Below are positions 25,140 through 34,377 of a stretch of 64,000 nucleotides of DNA, piece by piece. The stretch is from Arbacia lixula (lineage: Eukaryota > Echinodermata > Echinoidea > Arbacioida > Arbaciidae), in assembly GCA_963669155.1 (NCBI GenBank), contig OZ022577.1, positions 6,406,288-6,470,287 of the forward strand, written 5' to 3'. The notes under the pieces are model-generated. The model ran no database searches. It saw only the letters and a list, made by a program, of their open reading frames with translations, and was not told the origin of the DNA. Position 1 is the stretch's first letter, and each line of letters begins with the position of its first letter. A program made the translations under genes and the position numbers.

Positions 25140-25375
25140 TGAGAAGCTATTTTGTCGTAATTGACGTGTTTTGTCACCCACGGGGAAGAGTCCTGTGCGC
25201 GGGAGAGAGTCGGGGAAGTCTGGGGACTTGCTGCATGAGAGTGAGTGCATCCACCCCAACTCTAGCTGCCACTGTTTCTGCTGTCATGAGCGGGGAGTGC
25301 AGACGGCCGTCGTGTGGACACAAATTCCTCCGGGAGGCAGGCAACAGGATCTTCAATTCTTCAAAATAACTGTAA
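25140..25375 (+). other. GC-rich exon-like block 1 (possible captured exon)
   Basis: A GC-rich block of about 230 bp in AT-rich surroundings, ending in a consensus donor (AAAATAACT|GTAAGT at 25375). One frame is open from 25171 through the donor and includes CHCFCCHE and PPGGRQQDLQF, but I do not recognise a family. It precedes two further exon-like blocks and the TMEM53-like exons on the same strand. It may be a 5' exon of the same captured gene or an unrelated fragment. Confidence 0.35.
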
Positions 25376-26128
25376 GTCTGAAACATGCCAGTTTGCGGGG
25401 GGTTTCTACAACTGTTTAATTTCTGTATAGGCAAGTCTTTCAGATTAAAGTTTGACTTTCTAAAAATCAGTGCTTTCAACTAAAGTGAACATTTTAAATG
25501 CAAACAATTTCTGACACGAAAATTACCATTTCAAATTGAATGATTTCTTCTAGTTCGGAAACTGAACGTATATATTTTTCAGCAAAAACTGAAATGTGTT
25601 TAATTAGTAGTCATATGTCATAAACGCCCTCTTTTAGCAAGTAACAAAAGTCGGCCATTTTATGTCAGCCATGTCGAACTTTGAGGAAGCCTATATTGTT
25701 GGGTATTTCTCATTGATCGGTACCACCGTGTATTTACGGCATATATTTATATTGGGATGAAAATGAGAACTACTTTAGCGTGGCTATATGTTTTGATAAT
25801 CAATGGTTTATACAACTTACGCATTTTGTTAACAAGCGGTCATAAGTAATAGTTGCTGGTTAAATGGAAGTATTGTACAAAGCAGAGGTATGAATCATTC
25901 TAGCACTGGACATTATTATGCTAGTAAATGGCTATTATGGTAATTGGAGATATCGAGGAGATATCCGGTTGCTGTTTTTTTTTTTTGCGAAGTCTATTAA
26001 TTGGTAAACCAAATAGTGTGATTATTGTCATTTTAAGATGTCGTGTGCTTTACAAAATATAAAGTTAAAGCGTACAAGTTATACTTGGGTTGAATATATA
26101 TTTATGATTCGGTGTAACTGTATTTCAG

Positions 26129-26345
26129 ACGTAATCAAGGGTTCAGCCATCACGTGCCCTTGCACCCAGACCGGGCGGTGACAGTTCGGTTTCCTGGTCT
26201 CCTTCATCGACGTCGCCGAGCATCGAGGATCGCAACTACGACCACCTCAGCTCGGGCATCGACGTCCTACCGTGTAACCTCGACAGCGGGTCTTTCGATG
26301 AACTCGCGCTTCAAAAATCAACGTTATCGCGATCGCGTCGTCAAG
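26129..26345 (+). other. GC-rich exon-like block 2 (possible captured exon)
   Basis: A block preceded by a pyrimidine-rich acceptor (CTGTATTTCAG) and followed by a donor-like CGTCAAG|GTAACC. It is much richer in CpG than its flanks. One frame is open from about 26144 to the donor, with a Ser-rich start (GGDSSVSWSPSSTSPS) followed by IEDRNYDHLSSG. The family is unrecognised. An alternative open frame from 26154 is Arg/Thr-rich and looks like a shadow. Confidence 0.35.
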
Positions 26346-26835
26346 GTAACCGGGTTGTATTGACGCTGCACACTGCGCTGAACATTATCAACCGGCCATG
26401 TGCAGGTTTTGATATCTGTACCGAAGATAGTTTGATGTAAACCCATAATTTCATTCATTACTTTTGATATATATATGACTAGTAGACAGAGTCAATCGGA
26501 AAGTATTTGATTGTTTATCCATCATCATGCCTATTTAAAGATTATTGTATTGAGGCAATATTTCACTGTTCAGTTCAATTGATATGTGTATGTTATTGCG
26601 TTTCATTATAATCTGATTATTTCATGCATTCCTTTTAGTTAAAGTTTCATTTTGAAACTACATAAATATTAGTTCCGATTTTTATTAATTATTTATCTTA
26701 TTTATGAAGAAACCCACTATGTGACAAACAGCATTCATCCCTTCTAAATACTCTTTACCTGGCGCAACATAGAATAAAATGAGTTAGCAGCTTTAGCTCC
26801 TCGGTGTAATTATGTTATTTACATGATTTATCTGC

Positions 26836-27350
26836 ATGCTCTTTTTACACAGGTGTACCCAATTTATCAAGCCAGTGAGGCATTTACGGGTAAACCTTCT
26901 TCTGCATTGTTTATACTTGACCCGTGCTCGTATTGGGTATTCTCATTTGACTCATGCATACTTATTTGCACTAGAAACTCCACCTCAATGCATGTCATGT
27001 AATCATACACTAACAATTAAACACATTCTCCTTGAATGTGTTGAACTTGCAAATATTCGTATTAACTTTTTGATTGTCCTGACCTCAAGACATTATTTAG
27101 AGATATTTTGCGATTATGTGTTACAAACTTTCTAAAGAAGATCAATCTTTACACTTGATTTTAAGTGGAAAACTGATCGTATCCCAATCACAACATGTAT
27201 ACCCTTGGGCAACGTATTTTATTCAAATTGCCTAGTCTTTCGGAGCATTAAACCGTCGATCCCGTGTAAAGGAGAGTCACACCATTGGCACGTTAAAGAA
27301 CATGCTTCTCTTTTCATAAAGAGTAGGGAAGTTATTCCGAGGAAGTAGTT
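26836..27350 (+). mobile_element. 3' fragment of an RNase H-type non-LTR retrotransposon
   Basis: The plus strand reads ARIGYSHLTHAYLFAL, then PPQCMSCNHTLTIKHILLEC. This is the well-known C-terminal CxxC...H....C zinc-knuckle tail found after the RNase H domain of I/Jockey-type elements. The frame ends at 27135. The downstream GCATTAAACCGTCGATCCCG and GGCACGTTAAAGAACA segments look like the element's 3' UTR. It is strongly 5' truncated and non-functional, and nested in the MULE. Confidence 0.75.
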
Positions 27351-27665
27351 AACATAATTGATTTATTTCTGATTTATAATCCTTCTCAAATTCTGTAAAT
27401 CACATTAGGGAAACTTGAATGGTATAATCTTTTTAGATGAACTGTTCGACACTTATATGACACTCAAGTGTTAGTAGTGTCGTTAATTTCTTATCAGTCA
27501 ATCAATCAACCAATCATTGTTTATACTTACATCTCTGCAATACTCATGTTGTGCCGCTTTTTATTAATCGTCGCTATTGCCGATCAGTCACTATTAATAT
27601 TTTCCTATGTGAAGTCATATGTTGATATAATACATGTTTCAATTTTGTATATTTTTTAGTTCTAG

Positions 27666-28648
27666 ATTCGATGTACTGGTGTCATGACGCGACCCATCGA
27701 CATCGCCTGGCCCGCCAATGCCAAGGAGATCGCGCGGGAGATCCTGGATTATGTCACGGACGGCGACACACGCCCTCTCCTGGTCCATGCCTTCTCCGTC
27801 AGCAGCCACGTGCGTCTGCGGAGCGGAGTAGCCGTTAGGCCTATGCATCCGTGCATTACCGCATCGTTGCTCAGATCCTGTACAGTTGTATTCTCTCAAG
27901 GGATAGCTACGAGGGTATCTACTCGTAGGACGCCAACAACTCCTTTACGCAGTTTGTCACCAAGAGGGTTACAGAGACCTACCATAGGCTGACCAACAAG
28001 TACACCATGGATAGCATCGTCAAGGTGAGCTTGAAGGGTGAACTCTCCCGTGAGCATTGGCGTGAAGATGTGTAGTTCGCCAATGTGGTTTTCAGGAAAT
28101 GGTAATGTAAAAGTTAAAGGTCCGTCTCATTGGTGGAGATGTCGCAAGGACAGCATAGATAAGTTACAGAGACTTACAGGAGACTTGGAAAAAAATAAAA
28201 CACATTCGAATTCACGATGACCCGTCTAGTCTCGCAACGACTCGGTCTCAAACAAGCCACATATTTCTAACATTTTACAAGGCATAAACTCAGCAGTAAT
28301 TTACATCTTGGGGAATCATAATTCATTATGATTCATTAATGTATGAAGGAAAGCGAGAATTCCATAAGAATTTCCAAAGAAACAAAGCAGAGTTTATTAA
28401 CGGTCCTACTGTTCTGCATTGTCCTTCAGGTGAATGAGATCTTTACTGGCCGCACGGTCAAGGCGCCCGCCCTGAACCTCTTCTTTCGCGATGACCCGAT
28501 CGCCACGGCCAAGGAAAACGACGAGTTGGTCGAGCAGTGGCGCAAGCATGTGGAGAGCGACCTTGACGTCAAGTGTTGCAGAACTCCCCACTTTGCGAAG
28601 CACAGTGACGAGTAGGAGGAGAGCATCTACGGCTTTATGGCAAGCTGA
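27666..28648 (+). pseudogene. TMEM53/DUF829-like gene fragment, two exons, broken
   Basis: Exon A (27666-28024, CTAG acceptor, AAG|GTGAGC donor) encodes FDVLV, then PIDIAWPANAKEIAREILDY and PLLVHAFSVSSHV. This is the family's GFDVL...P..LWP...A....L.FL....P.LVH.FSVG motif including the catalytic-serine-like region. Exon B (28430-28648, CCTTCAG acceptor) encodes APALNLFFRDDP, EQWRKH and a C-terminal PHFAKHSDE segment, matching the C-terminal half of the alpha/beta-hydrolase-like fold. TMEM53-type proteins are about 280-350 residues, so the N-terminal part is missing here. Damage includes a 1-nt deletion near 27682, a second frameshift around 27810-27830, TAG codons in both exons (27926-27928 region and 28613-28615) and loss of the family's glycine-rich nucleophile turn. 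The introns are retained, so it was copied from genomic DNA and not from mRNA. Confidence 0.7.
28287..28375. repeat. Direct repeat, copy 1, flanking TMEM53-like exon B
   Basis: AACTCAGCAGTAATT..CATCTTGGGGAATCATAATTCAT continuing to AAAGCGAGAATTCCATA(A/G)GAATT. It is repeated at 28681-28784 after the exon, with a few substitutions and an insertion of about 16 bp. Confidence 0.85.
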
Positions 28649-28680
28649 CACTGCAGCGCTGCCGCACGTTCCAGTTAGAG

Positions 28681-28784
28681 AAACTCAGCAGTAATTTGCA
28701 TCTTGGGGAATCATAATTCATAATGATTAATTAATGTATCATTAGTGTATGTATGTATGAAAGCGAGAATTCCATAGGAATTCC
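28681..28784. repeat. Direct repeat, copy 2, flanking TMEM53-like exon B
   Basis: Second copy of the 28287-28375 sequence. The extra bases (ATCATTAGTGTATGTATG) make it slightly longer. The pair brackets exactly one exon. Confidence 0.85.
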
Positions 28785-28789
28785 GTCGT

Positions 28790-29225
28790 CGGCGGGGACG
28801 CTACTGTAGGAAGCGCCAAAGCAGGCCGATTTAAAGTAGAATGAGTGAGGGAGCTCAACAAATGGACACTAGGCTAAATCTTCCTAAAGGAGCGGTCACT
28901 ATAGACTGTAGGATGGACTTTGCCACGACTTCACGAAGGATGAGTGAGGGAGATAATTAATCCGCGCAGCCAGCTTGACAAATGAACAAGAAATCTCTCC
29001 TACCAGAGATGCCATTATAGGATGGACTTTTGCGAAACTTGACAAAATGGTAAGGGAGAGAGAGAGCCCGCTGAGCTAGCGCAACAATCTTGCCTAAAAT
29101 GAAGGTCACGATGAATTAACGGATGGGCTTTGGAACGATTTGAAGAGAACGCGCAGAGGTAGCTCAACTAATCAACGCTACATCTCTCCTTAAGGAGAGG
29201 TCATTGAAGGGTGGACTTTCCCCAC
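28790..29225. repeat. Strongly diverged tandem array, about 100 bp period
   Basis: Four related segments share a core reading CTCCT(A/T)..AGAG..GTCA(C/T)TATAGGATGGACTTT, followed by a GACTT/GAAGG segment and AGTGAGGGAG. The GGATGGACTTT-like cores sit near 28911, 29019, 29121 and 29210. The units are poorly conserved, so the array is old. Confidence 0.6.
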
Positions 29226-29229
29226 AGAG

Positions 29230-31940
29230 GAACACCGGGGTAACTCCACACATGTCCTATATAAATATCAGTGACACATCTCTCTCTCTTGATTAAGCTG
29301 CGAGCTTTAGTATTGACTGGTCAGAAATAACTGCCAATCTGAATTGTTTACATGCCGAAACTCGCACATCATTATTGAACCAGCGGACTGCATCTCCTTT
29401 GGGGTATTGAGCATTAGTTTATAACTGATGCAGGGGAACAAAAGGTATTTTGTATCCACCCATTGGACTGTCAGTATAGACATGCTCACCGTAATAGCGG
29501 ATCATATTCAGATATGCCTAGAACGAGTATTTACCTAACTTGTGACATATGACTCAAGACATAGATGTATGTGTTATGTCACACAAAGAAGAATGTTTCA
29601 TTATCATGTATGTATATTATGAAACTGATATGTGAGCCAAGAATCTGGAGGTTGAGATTTTGTACGTCGTATACTGTGTAAAGTTCACTTGAAAGAGTTT
29701 GGATTGATGAAAAAGAACCAGGGGTATGGGGCATGGGAAGAAGGATTATTAAGTTGATAAGCATCCTGACTGACTGGTTTACCATGATATGCAATTGATA
29801 CAAAGAGCTCAGTACAGAGAACTGTGTGGCACTCCATGATAGCCTACGTCACACGACAAAGCACCCAGAGAGAGAGAGATAGTATATCAAGCAGTCATAT
29901 TAACAGAAGATAGCTTGGACAGACCACAAGGCAAATCATGATCGTTGAATTATTTCACAAAAAATTGCATGCATGAATACTTTTGAACAAAGAATGATAC
30001 GACCTCTCTTAACCCTAATACTACCGGGGTATTTCAAAGCATGTTAGGGTGGGGGGGGGGGGGGGGGCATTATGGCCATGGGCCGCCCGATTCCCTCTTT
30101 TTTTTTTTATAAGGGTCAAGAATTATGTACTCTACCAGTTGTATAGCTAAATATACGAAAGTGCCTTTATGTTTTTAATTCAATAATGTATGCTCATTTA
30201 TGCAAGAAATCACTAGATAAAGCCTTAGGAATATCAATTTCTGGTACAGATATCTTTAAAAAATCCCTCATCAATTCCCGAAAAAAGGATAGGTTGTGGT
30301 AATTATTTCTTACGTATTTCATTGTTTTTCGTCAAGCGCATTTTGCGATTTGGGTGTAAGTGTGCGTGAATGTGGGTGTATGTGGGTTTGTGTGTGTTGT
30401 AATTATTTACACTTCCTATAAGAAAAGTATTTACATAAAATGGGAAATCTCCTGCATGATTTTGTCTGTATGGTTGTGCTCAGTCATATAGAGAAATAGC
30501 GAAATTTCAGTCACATGTGTTTGGTAAACGTAATCTGGTATTTGCACGGTAGGTCCGATCGTCATAAATTTGGTATCAAAATTCGCGAAAAGGATCAGAA
30601 AAAAAAAATCGTGTTCGTTTCGAAATATTGAGGTGTTCGGAAGTACCGACAAATAAATGACGGGTGGTGGGGGACTAATGCACCCCCGTGAGTATTAGGA
30701 TTAAAGGATTATGTGAAGCACGTTGAATTCTCAATATTGCACATATAAGGGAAAGTCGTCCCATGATGTATTAGTGTAAGAGACCGGCGGCATGGATCAT
30801 TCTAAGAAACATATCCCCGTCACACACACGCCTGAGTTGCAAGTAATAGCATGTGAAGTGCACAGTATTGATGCAAGAACACGACATGGAATTCATTCTC
30901 TATAAGAAGCAGAATAATTGTGGTTGTATTTAATTGAGGAAAGCAATGTTTGAGCAAACTATTTCTCTCTCAAATGACATTCTATTGCATGTGAATCTCC
31001 AACGATATAAGCTATCCATCATGTACATTGTATATCTATATATTCATGTTATCAGAATCAGTGTCGGCGTGTGTAAAATATCTAATTGGTGATTCAAATG
31101 GCCTAGCTTCTTTGCATTGTAGAGTGTACAGCTCGGTTTTTCTTGATTTCCCCCGAGATGTTCCTTCACATATACATATATGATTCTCTCTGCTTGTGAT
31201 CTGCGTCGGGTTTCACTGAAACTCCTTGCGTCGGACGCAAGGACGACGCAGGGAAGGATTGTAGAAGTTTGCAAGCAAGCTGCCAACTCCACGTAGAAAA
31301 ACACGGACGGCCGGTTGTGACCATGGCATAAGGCATCCTAGTATAAATGTACTTATCTTTTAAAGGATGAATAAATAAGAACTTAATCAGTTATATTTCT
31401 AAGCGTTTAATAAAGACAGCATTATAAAAGAACAGGTATGTATTTTTAATTTTTAGTTCTTGAAATAAAATGTATGTTTGTCACATCCCACCTAATATCC
31501 CTCATTCTTATTTTCAATTTTATATTGTAATAAATTATTTTACTTTCTTACTCTGATTTTAGTTGTATTTTTGTGGGGAGGGGGGGGGGGGTCAGCCAGC
31601 AAATAATATGTAAGAAAACAACATGACATTTTTTATATTCAGGAGAGTTTTTGTCGACAATTGCCAAAGTGTTGCATCACTGTTTGAATTGAGTTTTGAT
31701 TAGGACAATTCTCTGCATCCACAATACAGTGTATAGATATTTGAATGTTTCCTTCATCAAAACAATGAGCATTTACATGATTATACATGGACCAGTTCAT
31801 CATTACCGTATTGATATATGTCATGAATTTGAAAATGTTGATGCATTCAAGAATAAAAAATATATTTGTGGGGAAAATAAGCAACCGTCTACGTCTGCTT
31901 ATCTGAATATGGAGTACCGAAGTGTGACGCCATTTGAGCA
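29230..31940. other. AT-rich DNA within the MULE, no gene recognised
   Basis: Contains a poly-G run near 30050-30067 and a short GT-rich stretch near 30360-30400. Open frames up to 157 codons exist (minus strand, 31639-32112) but have no recognisable motifs and one is overlapped by an open frame on the other strand. Confidence 0.45.
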
Positions 31941-31946
31941 TTATTG

Positions 31947-32103
31947 TCAAGACAAATGGCTCTAAACAATACGGGCAGAACAAGCAGCGGTGATTACAAC
32001 GGGGAATGTAATTGAGAATGCCGGACACTATCCCGGTATACAGTATCGGACAGGTAAACCTCTCAGTTGAGTGAGTTCGTTTAGAGCCAATTTGTCTTGA
32101 CAA
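31947..32103. mobile_element. Short inverted-repeat (MITE-like) element
   Basis: TTGTCAAGACAAATGGCTC..AAC at 31947-31970 is inverted at 32079-32103 with a single-base difference, separated by about 108 bp. A 157-bp non-coding element with 24-bp inverted ends is the simplest reading. No clear target duplication is visible. Confidence 0.55.
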
Positions 32104-32588
32104 CATGTTCATATGACGACACTACTTCGGTACTCTACATGAACGAATGCTTGCATCGGAAGAGAAAAGAACAACGAAGATGGCTTTAGAGAAACAGAGG
32201 GGGGGGGGGGGTGGGGGTAGAGAGAGAAAAAGGGAGGAGGAGGGAGAGAGAGAGGTGGAGAGAGAGGAGGTTGGGAGAGAGAGAGAGACGGAGAGAAAAG
32301 CGAGCGCCATGGAAAAGTAGTAACATTTATCAATTATCTCACAGCATAGAAGATGTCATATCATAGTTCACGTTACTACAAGATTATATCAGATTTATAG
32401 GGCTCTCGGGTCACTTTCAGGATACATTTGGGCAACAAATCCCCCCTCCCCCATGTGATTTTTTTTTCATAAATTGCACATTTCCTTATATCAAAAAGAA
32501 AATTACCTAAGTAATAGATAGAAACTTGTTGACAATCTGCAAGTATATATGTTTAATACTCTATGAAAACATACCAACATCAGCAATC

Positions 32589-32662
32589 GGTCTGTTGGCT
32601 CAGTTGGTAGAGCGTCAGACTGATAACCTGAGGGTCATGAGTTCGATTCCTGATATAGATGC
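32589..32662 (+). repeat. Decayed tRNA-Ile(GAT)-like sequence (SINE head)
   Basis: Box A (TGGCTCAGTTGG), an intact D arm, an anticodon loop CTGATAA (GAT at 32622-32624) with four of five stem pairs, and a box B-like AGTTCGATTCC are visible. The acceptor and T stems are badly mispaired. It therefore cannot fold into a working tRNA and is best read as the tRNA-derived head of a SINE or a tRNA pseudogene. Confidence 0.65.
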
Positions 32663-32733
32663 TCTTTTGGTTTTTTTCTCGTTGATTTGAAACTAATAGT
32701 CTATACGCTAAAATCACCAAGCAAAACCACCGA

Positions 32734-33060
32734 CGTCTTATAGCCTAGTGGTAGGGTAAGCGCCGGGACTACCTCACACTCGTGCTAGCGAGCACGGGTT
32801 CGAAACCCGCTAACTCCAAGGTTGCAAAGCCAAGGTTCAAGGATTGTCGGATGGCCCGGCAAAGGCATTGGGATCGCCCTTGTTCCTCCCCTAAAGAGTT
32901 AGAGTCTATAGTTCTTATAGGCTATAGTTTTTAGGAGGTAGGAAGGGATACGCGATGGGCCGGTCGCCATACCAGAAGGGAACTAATGGTAGTCGGTAAA
33001 GGGTGATCAGCCCGAAGTCACGACACCTGAACTCCTGGCAACCATCGCTTAACCTTTTAT
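32734..33060 (+). mobile_element. tRNA-derived SINE
   Basis: Box A TAGCCTAGTGG at 32741-32751 and a perfect box B GGTTCGAAACC around 32797-32807 lie about 45 bp apart. A stem-loop between them (CTCGTGCTAGCGAG) resembles the long variable arm of a type II tRNA. The T stem (CGGGTTCGAAACCCG) is fully paired. A non-tRNA body follows, to a T-rich end near 33060. Such elements are transcribed by RNA polymerase III and moved by a partner LINE. Confidence 0.65.
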
Positions 33061-33232
33061 TTTTTTGTTGTTGAACTATTGACTTTAATTGTTGTTTTCC
33101 TTCTATCTTTGATGACAACAATCATCCAGAGCCTTATCATCTTTGTTGTTCCGTTTTTCATTATTCCATATTCCTCTTCTTATTACTTTCTGCCCGGTTT
33201 TTTGTCCATTGATTTTCTACACTTTCCTGGAG

Positions 33233-33304
33233 CATGTTGCATATAGGTTTTAAATTCTACCTTACCATCAATGGTAGCTACCGAGAAAACCTATCTGCAA
33301 CATG
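33233..33304. repeat. 72-bp hairpin
   Basis: CATGTTGCATATAGGTTTT is inverted at 33286-33304 with one mismatch, around a 34-bp loop containing a further small palindrome (TACCATCAATGGTA). It lies just upstream of the Tc1-like relic; a link is possible but unproven. Confidence 0.7.
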
Positions 33305-33344
33305 ACCCTGATCTCTGATATCATCCAATCTTTCTTATTTGCAC

Positions 33345-33622
33345 AGAGTAGAGGGTATCCTCAACCAGCAAGGCTATCATTCAATCCTACAGCGGAAGGC
33401 CTTCCCTTCAGGGAAACGCCTGATCGGAGGAGGGTTCGTTTTCCAGTAGAACAATGACCCAAAGCACACGTCACGACTATTCAAAGAATATGCAAAGGCT
33501 ACTTGAAGAAAACGGAAGAGACACAAGTCCTGGCAATCATGGATTGGCCGCCCCAGTCTACAGATTTCAATCCCCTTTCTTGTCATTTTATGTTTTTGAA
33601 TAAAAGAAAAAGAGGTTTCCAT
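33345..33622 (+). pseudogene. Tc1/mariner-type transposase relic
   Basis: The plus strand encodes GGFVFQ-stop-NNDPKHTSRLFKEY and, one frame over, DWPPQSTDFNP. These are the conserved catalytic blocks of Tc1-like transposases (FQ.DN.PKHTS and .WP.QSPDLNPIE). Stops at the Asp-Asn block and before the second block, plus a frameshift, show it is dead. Only the C-terminal third remains, and no inverted termini can be assigned. Confidence 0.8.
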
Positions 33623-34075
33623 ACAAGTTAAACACTAAATATCGTTTCATTTTATTTGCGTGTTTGACTTCTAACTAGGAAAAGGAAGAATGAATGAAGC
33701 TACGCATTTAACCCTGTATAATGGTGAAAAGCTCTGGATATCTAGATTACGCGAATGTAATAAAAAGGTTAGCATTTTGAGAAAATGCCATATTGACTGG
33801 TAGGCAGCCATTTAATAGAGTATAACTTTGTTTGAATCAAGGATAAAATGTACATTCTTACATACTATTCACTTTAAACGAAACTTAATTGAACTATGCT
33901 ATCAGCCTGAATATCAATAAAGCCTACCAATTATACACTGAATGCAGGTGTTCCTAAACTTTTGGAGGTTCAGTGTATCTCTCTTACTTTCTCCCCCACT
34001 ACATATTACTCTTACTTCCTCTCGATCTCCCTATACGGTACACACAGCTGGCCACCATACCGTACCGGGTATAGG

Positions 34076-34377
34076 CATGGGCGGAAATCCCGGGGGGGAC
34101 ACAATATTAAATGTCCCCCCCCCCCACTATTTTCGGTCGCGTACCTCCACGAGACTGGGCGGATTAATTTTTTTTTCGAAAAACCTCATAACCCCCCCCC
34201 CCCCCCCCACTGAGAGCATTTTCAGAGACTGGGCGGGATAAAAAACAAATGAAGGAAAAAAAAACACCTCCCCAAAATCCCATCACTTCCCCCCCCCCCC
34301 CCCCCCCCCCCCCCCGCTCAGCTACTTCTTGAGGAAAACATGTCCCCTCCACCTTCGGGGAGCGATTTCCGCCCATG
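34076..34377. mobile_element. Nonautonomous element with CATGGGCGGAAATC ends, copy 2
   Basis: Same termini as 22849-23330 and the same internal sequence order, including ACACAATAT.AAATG with poly-C, GAGACTGGGCGGATTAATTT, ACTGAGAGCATTTTCAGAGA and CTCAGCTACTT. It lacks one internal duplication, hence the shorter length. Both copies lie inside the MULE and in the same orientation. Confidence 0.75.

Noticed and set aside
31639-32112. Open frame of 157 codons on the minus strand
   Set aside because: AT-rich codon content, no motif, and an overlapping open frame on the opposite strand; it also runs through a MITE-like inverted repeat.
32589-32662. Functional tRNA-Ile
   Set aside because: Acceptor and T stems are mostly unpaired and a GAT anticodon is not the usual eukaryotic nuclear tRNA-Ile; read as a decayed SINE head.
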